Assembly: GCF_014649695.1 (NCBI RefSeq)
Contig: NZ_BMTN01000002.1
Location: 682,001-746,000, forward strand
Length of the DNA: 64,000 nt
Direction: 5' to 3'
From: Streptomyces kurssanovii
GTDB taxonomy: Bacteria > Actinomycetota > Actinomycetes > Streptomycetales > Streptomycetaceae
Part shown: one piece after another, positions 1 through 7,609 of the stretch
How the letters are laid out: each line of letters opens with the position of its first letter
Numbering within the stretch: the stretch's first letter is position 1
Made by a program: the position numbers and the translations under genes
Notes under the pieces: generated by a model
The model's input: the letters and a program-made list of their open reading frames with translations, nothing else
Database searches by the model: none
Told to the model about the DNA's origin: nothing

Positions 1-2
1 AT

Positions 3-1163
3 GTACGGCGCGCTGGCATTCACGCCGCGATACCAGGTGCCTTCCTGGAGCAATTGCATGAGGTCTACCTTCAGCTTCGAGGTGGCCAACAACTGCGTAC
101 GGAAACCTTCGAGGAAGCGCTTGCATGGGCCCTTCGCCCCCTGGGAAATTTTGGCGCCAGCATGCTGGTCGGAGACAACACTAGCCTGCGCGCGTTCGAC
201 TACTTTCTAGACACCCTCAACAAAGAAGTAATCCCTGACTCCTCATGGGATATGATTTTGACACAAGCCCATCCGCGGGACGCGCTTGAAATGGGAATGA
301 CATCACTGCTGGATTCTCGTCACGATCGAGCCGAAAGAGCGTTTGCTGTCGCGGCACAAGCGGGACTCCCAGCGGCACATGTAGCAAAGGCAGTCGTTAT
401 GGGTAAGACTGGCCGCGTCGATCAAGCAGTCATGGAATTGCGGTCGATATGGGAATCTCGGGCCAGCTCCCTAGGCAGGGAAGACCCAGATACTCTCGAC
501 GCTCACGCCAAACTGGCATATTGGATCCTGAAGCAAGGGCGCGCAGCGGAGGCCTTGTCATTATTGCGTGAACTGCTACCCCTTCAAGAATCTAAGCTTG
601 GAACGGATCATCCCGGCACTCTTGACACCGAGTTAAGGATCGCTAACGCGATCGGCTATTCGGGGCGTCCAGCCGATGCGGCTGATCAGTGCTGCGCCCT
701 ACTTCAGAGATTCAGAAGGAGTCTCGGGCCTGACCACATAGAAACGCTGGATGTTGAAGCAAGAATAGCCATGTGGACCGGCAAGTCTGGTCGATACACA
801 GACGCAATTCTTCTTACTGAGAAATTGGTGACGCGGCGCGTCAAAGTCCTGGGGCCAAATCACGCCGACACGCTATATGCCCGTGGGCGGGCAGTTGCAT
901 GGCTGGCAGCTACGGGGCGACACGAAGAGGCCTTCGAAGGTGCGCGAAAACTCCTGGATGATAGGGAAAGACTGCTAGGGCCCGACCATTTGCACACACT
1001 CCATACCCGGCGCCAGATGGCGCGTCTGACTGAGCGCATCGAAGGCTCCACATGTGCCCTACCTGTTTGGCAGAGGGTGTTGGATGAGCATCTCCGCATT
1101 CTCGGACGAGAGCACCCGCTGACTCTGCAGGTGGTTGCACGCTCAGGGCTTGCAGTGGACTGA
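3..1163 (+). CDS. Tetratricopeptide-repeat protein, 5' end outside the window
   Basis: The frame is open to the left window edge, so the gene probably starts upstream; a TTG at 54 is the first start-like codon inside but nothing supports it. At least six kinesin-light-chain-like TPR units are visible, each marked by LG-x-x-H/D-P-x-TL (for example LGTDHPGTL, LGPDHIETL, LGPNHADTL, LGREHPLTL), spaced about 42 residues. The N-terminal part ends in RAFDYFLDTL, as in large Streptomyces TPR proteins whose N-terminal half is a P-loop or other domain that would lie outside this window. Such proteins act as protein-interaction scaffolds; the partner is unknown. The base composition is clearly more AT-rich than the rest of the window, and two in-frame TTA codons (561 and 633) imply dependence on the bldA leucyl-tRNA if this is Streptomyces. 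Confidence 0.75.
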   Translation, partial: VRRAGIHAAIPGAFLEQLHEVYLQLRGGQQLRTETFEEALAWALRPLGNFGASMLVGDNTSLRAFDYFLDTLNKEVIPDSSWDMILTQAHPRDALEMGMTSLLDSRHDRAERAFAVAAQAGLPAAHVAKAVVMGKTGRVDQAVMELRSIWESRASSLGREDPDTLDAHAKLAYWILKQGRAAEALSLLRELLPLQESKLGTDHPGTLDTELRIANAIGYSGRPADAADQCCALLQRFRRSLGPDHIETLDVEARIAMWTGKSGRYTDAILLTEKLVTRRVKVLGPNHADTLYARGRAVAWLAATGRHEEAFEGARKLLDDRERLLGPDHLHTLHTRRQMARLTERIEGSTCALPVWQRVLDEHLRILGREHPLTLQVVARSGLAVD

Positions 1164-1200
1164 GTCGACAACCGGACCCCGGTCTGCCGCTATCGCTCCG

Positions 1201-1675
1201 CTACACCAACCCATCCAACGCTGCTCGAACTGCTCGCAGATACGACTGCCGAGCGGCAAGGAACGCATCCACATTGCGATAGCTCTCGTCCTGGCTGCGG
1301 TAGGCGTTCACAGCGATCAGCACGTCATTGGCGGCAGCCTCAACGGTCGTAGGCCCTTCCAAGGTGACCAGGGCGGCGGCAGACGTCAGGTCAGCAAGGC
1401 CGGCGGGGGTGTCGCGTTCCATCAGCACCACCTTTTGGGCAGCCTCCAGAAACGCGACGTACGCCTGCCGTCGGCGATCCTCGATCCTTGAGCGGCGTTG
1501 CTCCTCCAGGTTCACTCGCACTGTGTCCAGCAGCGTGTCTGCCTGCCTGGCGGTTGCCGGCGTGCTTAGCCGCCTCCGCCTGACGGAGACCGGCGTTGCG
1601 CGTGTACCACCCCGTGGCGATGCTGCCTGCCACCGCTGATCCGGCAGCAATCAGCGCGACCCCCCATTCGCTCAT
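1201..1675 (-). pseudogene. Membrane-anchored hypothetical protein, broken by a frameshift
   Basis: The upstream part starts at 1675 with MSEWGVALIAAGSAVAGS, a single N-terminal membrane helix followed by GWYTRNAGLRQAEAAKHAGNRQA. The downstream part, in another frame, continues with DTLLDTVRVNLEEQRRSRIED, a charged coiled-coil-like segment, and ends at 1201. The two halves make one sensible protein of about 157 residues if one copy of a 4-base tandem repeat (around 1537-1550) is removed. Short one-helix, coiled-coil proteins of this kind are common in Streptomyces and have no known function. It is convergent to the TPR gene and close to the deaminase gene start region. The frameshift is seen directly; whether it is a real mutation, a phase-variable switch or an assembly error is not decided by the sequence. 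Confidence 0.6.
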
Positions 1676-1719
1676 TCGAGCATTCTGCCCGGTGAAGCTC
1701 CGCCACGGGGAGGCCGTTG

Positions 1720-2214
1720 TCACGTGGGCTTGCTCGGTGAAGCGGACTGCGGCCCGCCCGTGTCGATGGCCAGGTGAGCGTTCGCGGCTCGCGCTTCTGC
1801 CGCCATCTCCGGAAGCTCAACTACCGTCACGCCGGCCTCTCTCAGGGTCTCCACCCCGACGCAGTTACTCACGAAGAAGTCCGGCTCCCGCCACGCAATG
1901 ACGACCCGCTGAATGCCGGAGTGCAGCACCAGCTGGGTACAGCTCAACGGACGCGACTTCCGCTCCGTGCAGGGCTCCAACGTGGTGTACAGCGTGGCGT
2001 CGCGGAGCCTCGCGTCACCTTCGGGCACCTTCGCCAAGGCCGCTTCTTCGGCGTGCACGTGCGGGTCCGTCTCGCGGGAGTACCCCCGTGAGATCTCACC
2101 ACCACCGGAACCCACGATGACGGCGCCGACGGAGAAAGCTCCCTCAGCGGGTGGGCACTGCCGCGACAGCTCAATGGCCGTCGCCATCCAAGCGCGATCG
2201 TTCTCGCGGGTCAC
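1720..2214 (-). CDS. RibD-like cytidine/deoxycytidylate deaminase-fold protein
   Basis: This 164-residue protein has the zinc-dependent deaminase signature: an HAEEAAL helix motif near residues 54-60 and a PC-x7-SC pair (EPCTERKSRPLSC) near residues 80-92. The overall pattern matches the deaminase half of RibD, which deaminates a pyrimidine intermediate in riboflavin synthesis. The GTG start at 2214 overlaps the stop of the upstream reductase gene by four bases, so the two halves of RibD are encoded as separate, coupled genes. No other rib genes lie nearby, so a role in riboflavin synthesis is doubtful; such split pairs in Streptomyces are annotated as deaminase plus dihydrofolate-reductase-family protein, with unknown substrate. 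The family call is strong, the substrate is not known. Confidence 0.82.
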   Translation of the reverse strand: MTRENDRAWMATAIELSRQCPPAEGAFSVGAVIVGSGGGEISRGYSRETDPHVHAEEAALAKVPEGDARLRDATLYTTLEPCTERKSRPLSCTQLVLHSGIQRVVIAWREPDFFVSNCVGVETLREAGVTVVELPEMAAEARAANAHLAIDTGGPQSASPSKPT

Positions 2215-2894
2215 GCCGCGCTCTCCTGCTTCGGCAGGTAGCGAAGGAGGACCACGTCACCGACCGTCCGCGCTTCGGCGAGGTGCATGCGCCGCGTCGA
2301 GCCGCCGGGATACTGGGCCGGGTTGAGGAATCTCGGTGCGGCTGCGTCACCCACGACGAGGGGCGCGATCGCGAGGTGAATTTCGTCTGCGAGCCCCTGC
2401 GAAAGAAACGCGGTGTGGATCTGTCCGCCGCCTTCCACCATGAGCCGTTCGATACCGCGGCTGTCCAGGTCATCGAGCAACGCCCCGAAGTCGATGTCGG
2501 GGCCCGTGGACACAACCTGCGCAAGGCCCGTCAGCCGCTCCCTGAGCTTGTCGATTCCGGCATCGGTCGTGTAGGCGATCTTTTCGCCGCCGTGGTGCCA
2601 GAACTTCAGACTCGGGTCCAGGTCGCCGCTCGCGGAGATCGTGACCTTCAGCGGGTATGCGGGTTTACCAACTGACTCTCGGTGAGCGCGGCGCTCCTCA
2701 CTGTTGACCAGGAGCCGCGGGTTGTCGGCGCGCATGGTACCGGCGCCGATGAGGATGGCGTCGGACTCCGCTCTCACCTGGTCGACCCGGTCAAAGTCCT
2801 CACTGTTGCTGAGCAGGAGCCGTTCTGCGCTGCTGTCGTCGATGTGGCCGTCGACGGAAGTCGCCACGCTGAGCAGCACGTACGGACGGGGCAC
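2211..2894 (-). CDS. RibD C-terminal/dihydrofolate-reductase-fold reductase
   Basis: This protein of 227 residues has the RibD C-terminal reductase fold: PRPYVLLSVATSVDGHI at the start, ILIGAGTMRADNPRL in the NADPH-binding region (around residues 47-61) and MVEGGGQIHTAFL near residue 155, a glycine-rich loop typical of the family. It should reduce a ribosylated pyrimidine-like substrate with NADPH. I chose the GTG at 2894 because AAGGAG lies seven bases upstream and PRPYVLLSV is the usual start of the family; a GTG at 2918 is possible. It is translationally coupled to the deaminase gene downstream. About 40 bases upstream lies the stop of a truncated TPR regulator that probably once belonged to this unit. 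Confidence 0.82.
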   Translation of the reverse strand: MPRPYVLLSVATSVDGHIDDSSAERLLLSNSEDFDRVDQVRAESDAILIGAGTMRADNPRLLVNSEERRAHRESVGKPAYPLKVTISASGDLDPSLKFWHHGGEKIAYTTDAGIDKLRERLTGLAQVVSTGPDIDFGALLDDLDSRGIERLMVEGGGQIHTAFLSQGLADEIHLAIAPLVVGDAAAPRFLNPAQYPGGSTRRMHLAEARTVGDVVLLRYLPKQESAA

Positions 2895-2933
2895 CAGAGT
2901 TCTCCTTCGTTGAGTCACGTGGGTTTGGACAGA

Positions 2934-3505
2934 TCACGCTTGCTTGAGTACAGCCTCGCTCATGGCCTCTCTGAAGTCGGCCACGCCCGGTGCAGTGCGC
3001 CACTGCTCCATCGCCTCGTCAAGCTGGGCCAGCTCGCGACTGATACGGGCGGAACCCGTCTCGACTCCGATACTCAGAGCTTGAAGCCCGATCACCGCCG
3101 CTTGCTCAGCTTCTCCCGCACCTGCGAGGGCAACCGCCTCTCGGGCAAGGTAGACGCCCCTGTCCCGGTGGTATCCGGCGGGCAGGCGGCTTATGGCGTC
3201 GCGAAAGCCTGCTGCTGCTCCGTGGTGATCTCCCAGCGCAGCCAAACTGTGGGCTCGCTGAACCTCGATATAGGCGGCATCGAGCCATACTCCCCAGGGC
3301 GAAGCCGGGTCCGGATCCATCGTGGCGTGGAGGGCAAGGGCGTGCTCGTAGGCCCGCTGGGTCGATATCGAGTCGCTGCGCAAGGCGTGGCCATGGGCTC
3401 CATACGTAGCCGCTACGGACGCCAGTCGGCTGCCGGGATCGGCCATGTCCTCGGCGGCCTCCGCGACATCGACGGCCTCTATCGGGTCTCGCATATCACC
3501 GGCCA
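2934..3505 (-). pseudogene. C-terminal remnant of a TPR-containing transcriptional regulator
   Basis: Only the last 180 or so residues remain. They read RLASVAATYGAHGHAL, RAYEHALALH, SPWGVWLDAAYIEVQRA, GYHRDRGVYLAREA and EQAAVIGLQALSIG, the C-terminal TPR part of Streptomyces XRE-type helix-turn-helix regulators. The expected N-terminal HTH and first TPRs are missing: towards higher coordinates the reading merges into sequence that is instead the plus-strand tail of a traB/ftsK gene. The junction lies roughly at 3490-3520. It reads in the same direction as, and just upstream of, the RibD-like pair, and in related genomes such regulators sit beside small metabolic genes, so this pair may have lost its own regulator (inference). 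There is no start codon or RBS that would make a sensible short protein. Confidence 0.6.
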
Positions 3506-4016
3506 ACTGACTGCGCTGGGCAAGAACGGCGTCCGCGCCACCCAGTTCCGGCCCGAGATCGACGCCGGAAACGGCTACCTCAAGGGCGCCACCACACTCC
3601 CGGTCGTGGTGCGCACCGCCTACCTGGACGACCCGGCCACCAACGCCATCGCCCAGCGCGCCCTTGCCCTGCGCAAAGCCGAAGGCACCCTGTCCGGCCA
3701 CGCGCTCGGAGAGGACACCGAGTAGGCCAAGGGCCCCTCCTACGACCTGCTCGCCGACATCGCCGCCGTCGTCCCCGAGACCGAAGAGCGGGTGTGGAAC
3801 GAGCGGATCGCGCTGCGCCTGGCCGAGCTGCGGCCCGAGGTCTACGGCGGCTGGAAGGGCGAGAACGTCACCAGCGCGCTCAAGCCGCACGGCATCAAGA
3901 CCCGCGACGTCGCCGGCACCACCGACGACGGAGCCCGCACCACCCGGCGCGGCATCGTCCGCGCCGACCTCACCAAAGCGATTGCGGAGCGTGACCAAAA
4001 CCGGGGCGCCGCCTAG
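3500..4016 (+). pseudogene. C-terminal remnant of a TraB/FtsK-SpoIIIE-type DNA translocase
   Basis: The plus strand reads KNGVRATQFRPEIDAGNGYL, then VVVRTAYLDDP, then LRKAEGTLSGHALGEDTE, an in-frame TAG stop at 3723, and continues in the same frame with KGPSYDLLADIAAVVPETEE and LRPEVYGGWKGENVTSALK to a stop at 4016. This is the tail of the FtsK-like transfer protein of Streptomyces integrative plasmids (AICEs), including its C-terminal winged-helix-like segment. The whole motor domain with Walker motifs is missing, and the TAG interrupts what remains, so the gene is dead. The full-length protein is a hexameric ATPase that moves double-stranded plasmid DNA between hyphae. It sits in the usual order upstream of the spd genes. 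Confidence 0.68.
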
Positions 4017-4028
4017 CCCCATCAACCC

Positions 4029-4069
4029 GCTACCGGTAGCAGGTCCGCCTGTTCCGGTAGCAGGTCCGC
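4029..4069. repeat. 16-bp direct repeats with a 12-bp palindrome downstream of traB remnant
   Basis: The 16-base word CCGGTAGCAGGTCCGC occurs at 4033-4048 and again at 4054-4069, a 21-base period. The first copy overlaps a perfect 12-base palindrome, GCTACCGGTAGC (4029-4040). In Streptomyces plasmids the clt locus, bound by TraB through short direct repeats, lies next to traB. The position here fits, but the repeat sequence has not been matched to a known clt. Confidence 0.5.
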
Positions 4070-4215
4070 TAGCGACCCAAACCGGGTCTCATCAGCGATC
4101 TAGTGGATAGCACCCCACCTGCGCAAACGCCGGAAGCCGCCCTGGGAGGGCCCCGAGGACCCCCATCGCCCTTGCTATCGCCTGCTTAGCAGCCGTCACG
4201 CTCGGTTACGCCGGA

Positions 4216-4407
4216 ATGTGTGCGGCGGCCCCGTTCGGACCCTGCCGCAAGTGCCGCGGCTTCGGCTTCGAGATGGAGACCGACCGCAAAGGACAGCTCA
4301 AGCGCGGCAAGAACTGCCGCCGCTGCAAGGCGAGTGGCCGCCGCATACGCATCGGCCGCTGGATCTTCAACCGTGCCCAGCGCCTCTACCGCGAAGGCAC
4401 CCGCTGA
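4216..4407 (+). CDS. Small zinc-ribbon-like plasmid protein, probably frameshifted at its N-terminus
   Basis: The product has 63 residues with two CxxC pairs, CRKC near residue 10 and CRRC near residue 34, separated by a basic stretch (DRKGQLKRGKN) and followed by RRIRIGRWIFNRAQRLYR. This looks like a treble-clef or zinc-ribbon fold and is a recurrent small gene between traB and spd genes in Streptomyces integrative elements. Function is unknown; DNA binding is possible. The ATG at 4216 has no clear RBS. Upstream, one frame reads KRRKPPWEGPEDP (about 4119-4163) and the frame of this gene reads IALAIACLAAVTLGYAG (4165-4215), a membrane helix. Deleting one C from the C-run at 4161-4164 would join them, so the gene may have lost its true start through a 1-base insertion. 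Confidence 0.5.
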   Translation: MCAAAPFGPCRKCRGFGFEMETDRKGQLKRGKNCRRCKASGRRIRIGRWIFNRAQRLYREGTR

Positions 4408-4422
4408 CCCCGGACGCGAAGG

Positions 4423-4489
4423 GGCCGACGGTGCCCGTCATGAGACGTACCCCGCTCCGAGCAGGAGCTAGGCGGGCGCACCGTCGGCC
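4423..4489 (+). terminator. 12-bp perfect inverted repeat between plasmid-type genes
   Basis: GGCCGACGGTGC at 4423-4434 is the exact reverse complement of GCACCGTCGGCC at 4478-4489, with a 43-base spacer. It lies in the gap between the zinc-ribbon gene and the spdD-like gene. It could be a transcription attenuator or terminator; the long loop makes a simple intrinsic terminator uncertain. Confidence 0.4.
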
Positions 4490-4568
4490 GAAGACCGCGA
4501 GCTTGCCAGCACCCGCGGTGCCCGCACCCTATCCGCCGTCATCGACCCACCGTCAAAGGAGTTTCCGC

Positions 4569-4760
4569 ATGGCCGTCACGGTCTCGCTCGTCGCCCTGTT
4601 CGGGCTGGTCCTGTTCTTCCTGCTCCGCTCCAAGACACTCGGCTACGGCTCCGCGTTCGTCGCCGCAGCGTTCGGGTTCTTCCTCGCCTCCACCGGCGCG
4701 GCCGGACCTATCTCCCAGCTCACCACCGCTGTCATCGACGCCATCCAACAGATCAACTGA
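4569..4760 (+). CDS. SpdD-like small hydrophobic plasmid-spread protein
   Basis: The 63-residue product is almost entirely two membrane helices (about residues 3-18, VTVSLVALFGLVLFFLL, and 25-45, GSAFVAAAFGFFLAS), ending in a short polar tail. AAGGAG lies nine bases upstream of the ATG at 4569, which is a good ribosome site. Small hydrophobic Spd proteins of this kind are encoded next to traB and spdB in Streptomyces conjugative plasmids and help spread the plasmid within the recipient mycelium. It is followed after 11 bases by the spdB-like gene, so the two are co-transcribed. It looks intact even though its element is degraded, and may be a leftover without function. Confidence 0.62.
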   Translation: MAVTVSLVALFGLVLFFLLRSKTLGYGSAFVAAAFGFFLASTGAAGPISQLTTAVIDAIQQIN

Positions 4761-4771
4761 GGAGAAACGCG

Positions 4772-5377
4772 ATGAACCAGCCCATCACCGTCCGCCACCC
4801 GCTCGCCGTCCTCGCTCCCAAGGCGGCCCCCGCGCTGGCCACATCCACCGTGCTCATCCTCGGCAGGATCTGGAACGCGAACGGCGCCGAACACTCCGTC
4901 GGCAACGCCACGCTGATGGTCGTCCTCGCGACCGGAGCAGCGGCGGCCGGCGCCTGCGCGTCCGTCGGCCGGGCCGGTGACGGAGTCCTCGCCGGAACGT
5001 GCTTCGCCGCCTCCGGTGGGCTCGCGCTCGCCGGGGTCGCCGGATACGCCGACGGCCTCTCGCTACCGCTGCTGCTGTGGGCCCTCGCCACCGCCGTCGC
5101 CTACGGGCTCGCCGCCCGCTACTGGCGCACCAACCGCCGCGACGCCATCGCGTACGAGCGGAGCACCATCGAGCGCCGCGAGACGCACGCCCACACCGAA
5201 CGCGTGGAAGCGCTGCGCGCCGGAGCACAGATCGAGGTGGCCCGCGAGGGCGCCGCCTACGCCACCGCTCTCGCCCAGGCCCTCACCGCCCGCGCGGCCC
5301 TGCCCGACTTCGATCCGATCGAGCTGACCCGCGCGGGCCTGCCCGAACTGCCCACCACCACGCCCAAGGAGAACTGA
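4772..5377 (+). CDS. SpdB-like plasmid spread protein
   Basis: This 201-residue protein has three or four hydrophobic segments in the first 115 residues (around 20-32, 47-62, 70-90 and 95-112), then a long charged, probably coiled-coil region (RRDAIAYERSTIERRETHAHT) and an acidic, proline-rich end. That layout is typical of SpdB proteins of Streptomyces integrating and conjugative plasmids, membrane proteins that interact with TraB and help move plasmid DNA across septa. GAGGAGAAACGCG precedes the ATG at 4772. It is tightly linked to the spdD-like gene and, two bases after its stop, to a small truncated gene. The frame is undamaged, yet its motor partner TraB is gone. Confidence 0.68.
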   Translation: MNQPITVRHPLAVLAPKAAPALATSTVLILGRIWNANGAEHSVGNATLMVVLATGAAAAGACASVGRAGDGVLAGTCFAASGGLALAGVAGYADGLSLPLLLWALATAVAYGLAARYWRTNRRDAIAYERSTIERRETHAHTERVEALRAGAQIEVAREGAAYATALAQALTARAALPDFDPIELTRAGLPELPTTTPKEN

Positions 5378-5379
5378 CC

Positions 5380-5691
5380 ATGTTCGAGATCCGGATCATC
5401 TGCGACCCCGCCGACACCGACCGAGTGACCAAGACGCTTACCGAAGCCTTCGCGATCGGGCCCGTACGCCGGTACGCCACCCGGGACGGTGACCGTGCCC
5501 GGCTCTACGTCACCGCCGACCACTTCACCGACGGCGAGCCGGAGCCGCAGGTGTGGCCGACGCCGGAGGAGGCGTACGCGCTCGCCCCGAGCGTCATCAG
5601 CGAGATCGGGTGGACCGCCAACGAGGCCATCGGCCGGCCTGCTGGGCATTCAACGTCAAGCGGTGGGACGAGGAACTGCCGGTCGACGTGA
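5380..5691 (+). CDS. Truncated small plasmid-type protein
   Basis: The ATG at 5380 follows GGAGAACTGACC, so translation is coupled to the spdB-like gene. The first 85 or so residues (MFEIRIICDPADTDRV, YVTADHF, WPTPEEAYALAPSVI) are coherent and resemble small hypothetical proteins found after spdB in Streptomyces integrative elements; no function is known. From about 5640 the codon pattern breaks down and the frame ends in a serine/threonine-rich tail (GHSTSSGGTRNCRST) that is out of frame over an integrase fragment. I read this as a 3' truncation caused by the same deletion that removed rep, xis and the integrase N-terminus. Confidence 0.5.
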   Translation: MFEIRIICDPADTDRVTKTLTEAFAIGPVRRYATRDGDRARLYVTADHFTDGEPEPQVWPTPEEAYALAPSVISEIGWTANEAIGRPAGHSTSSGGTRNCRST

Positions 5692-6608
5692 AAAGCATCC
5701 TCGCTTGGATCGAGCGAAAGTCGGTTGCGACGTCGTCCCTCTCGGACCGGCTGCTCGTCCACAAGGCCTTGGACGCCTGCGCGCGGAGGCTCGACGGCAA
5801 GGCTGCGGCTGGGACCGTCATCGCGCGGAAGCGGGCTGTCTTCCACCAAGCGCTGAGCCTCGCCGTCGATGCCGAGTTGCTGACCGAGAACCCCATTCCA
5901 TCGGTCCGCTGGAAGGCACCGGAACGTGTGGAAGAGGAGGTGGACCCCGCGTGTGTTCCGGACCCGGCGCACGCCGCCGCCCTCTTGGCCGGCGTCCGGG
6001 CGCAGGGAACCCGAGGACGTCACCTGGAAGCGTTCTTCGGCTGCATCTACTACGCCGCGTCTCGCCCCGGCGAGACGGTCTGGCTCAAGCTGCGGGACTG
6101 CGAACTGCCACGGCGAGGCTGGGGAATGCTGCGGCTGAACGAGAGCCGAGCACTCGGGCACGGCCTGGACGGACAGCGGTGAGGCTCACGACCGGCGAGG
6201 GTTGAAGCACCGGTCACGCAAGGCGGTTCGGTACGTGCCGATACCGCCGGAGCTGGTGGCCCTGCTCCGCTGGCACGTCATCCGGTTGGCACGGCGCCCG
6301 ACGGCCGTCTGTTCCGAACGGCCCGCGGTGGGATGGTGCAGGAAAGCGGCTACGGCGAGGTCTGGACCCGCGCTCGAGCGGAGGTACTCACTCCCGGTGA
6401 GCTGGCTTCGAGGCTCGCCAAGCGGCCTTATGACCTTCGCCACGCGGCTGTCTCTACATGGCTTAGCTCTGAAGTGGAGCCGCAGCTTGTAGCCGAGCGC
6501 GCCGGCCACAGCGTGGCCGTGCTGTTCCGGGTGTACGCGAAGTTCCTCAAGGGCGGGGACGACGCAGCGAACGCCAAGATTTCGGCACGGCTACGTCGAC
6601 ATGAGTAG
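5640..6608 (+). pseudogene. Tyrosine-recombinase integrase remnant, N-terminally truncated with two frameshifts
   Basis: Three consecutive frames together spell one integrase. The first (to about 6160) has AFNVKRWDEELP, KALDACARRLDGKAAAGTVI and the box I region FFGCIYYAASRPGETVWL with the first catalytic Arg. After a 1-base shift near 6158 the frame reads WTDSGEAHDRRGLKHRSRKAV, giving the catalytic Lys region. A second 1-base loss near 6285 leads to APDGRLFRTARGGMV, PYDLRHAAVS (the R-H of HxxR), AERAGHS and VYAKFL with the nucleophile Tyr. All four active-site regions can be recognised, but no single frame encodes them, and the N-terminal arm- and core-binding part is missing before 5640. It is inactive. 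It probably derives from the integrating element whose spd genes lie just upstream, although the junction at 5640 could also join two different elements. Confidence 0.72.
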
Positions 6609-6680
6609 ATCTGCCGAGTGACGGGGCCCCTGCCTTGCTTCGTCAGGCGGCAGGTGCGTTCCCCGTGCGTGAGGCGACAC

Positions 6681-7343
6681 TCAAACCCAGGAGACGCGAG
6701 TCGACCCGGGAACTTCAACTTCACAGGGGACCACCCACGGCTTAAAGCCTTCGCGTGTGCAGGTAGCAATGAGCCTGATTGGCGTGTTAGTCCACTGGTT
6801 CCTCCAATGGGCGTCACGCTCTTGTCCCTCTTGCCAATGGGGCGGCCGGGTCCGTTCCATGCTGAACGGACGGCCCGCGCCGACTTGGAGAGAGAACGGC
6901 TCTACTGTCTGGCCATTTACATCGGCACCATCGGCTCCGTGCGTGAACCGGAACGGCCCCCAGACCTGGGCATCGAGCTCGTCCTGCGACGGCCCGCCAG
7001 GGAGCCTTGCAGCGCGCACGTAGTCGTCACTGGCTACAACCGCAATTCGAATCTCGTCTAGGTGACAGAGGGGAAGCGGACCGACCAGTCGAACGCTGAG
7101 GGTGGCCCGATCGCCCGTTTCCCGTTCTAGCGCTATCCGGAACTGAGGCAACAGGTCGGCGTGCCATCGGTCGCGCTCAATCCGAGCGACCAACTCAGCT
7201 ACTTCGTATGCCCGTTCACCTGTCGCCTGCGCTCTGGCACTGGTGGCGTTTGCCCGACGAGCCGCCTTCCAAGACCCGAGTGCCGCCAGCGCACTCAACG
7301 CCGCGGCCGAGAACCCGGCTATCTCCAGCCAAGGGATGTTCAT
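6681..7343 (-). CDS. Hypothetical protein with one N-terminal membrane helix
   Basis: I do not recognise the family. The 220-residue product starts with a single hydrophobic helix (IAGFSAAALSALAALGSW, residues 8-25), then a basic and Ala/Glu-rich stretch (KAARRANATSARAQATGERAYEVAEL) likely to be a short coiled coil, and then a soluble, probably beta-rich domain of about 160 residues facing the cytoplasm. Codon use is ordinary for a high-GC actinobacterium, which supports a real gene. It lies between the integrase remnant and tRNA-Tyr, opposite in direction to the plasmid genes, and may be accessory cargo or the chromosomal flank. The ATG at 7343 is the only good start; no strong RBS is seen. 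Confidence 0.55.
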   Translation of the reverse strand: MNIPWLEIAGFSAAALSALAALGSWKAARRANATSARAQATGERAYEVAELVARIERDRWHADLLPQFRIALERETGDRATLSVRLVGPLPLCHLDEIRIAVVASDDYVRAARLPGGPSQDELDAQVWGPFRFTHGADGADVNGQTVEPFSLQVGAGRPFSMERTRPPHWQEGQERDAHWRNQWTNTPIRLIATCTREGFKPWVVPCEVEVPGSTRVSWV

Positions 7344-7609
7344 GGGGCGCGACTGTAGGCCGACAGCCGATCAGATGGTAGACCGTGCACGCGTTCGATT
7401 AGCGGTATCTCCGACAACCGCGCTGAGCGGTCCACCCCTCCCTCCCGAGCACGAGACATAAACAGGACCTGCCTCGAGTGAGCGGTGGACAGACGTGACC
7501 ACACCCATCGCGCCCGGTTCCCGTCCACGCCCCGTCCACAACAGCTGGTAGAGAGCGTGTGTGCACGAGACGGAGTGAGACAGTCGGCCCTCGCGACGGC
7601 TTACACGAC

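Noticed and set aside
2934-4025. A 363-residue minus-strand protein across the regulator and traB remnants
   Set aside because: Its N-terminal half is Gly/Ala/Val-rich shadow sequence opposite the traB tail; only the C-terminal half is a recognisable protein.
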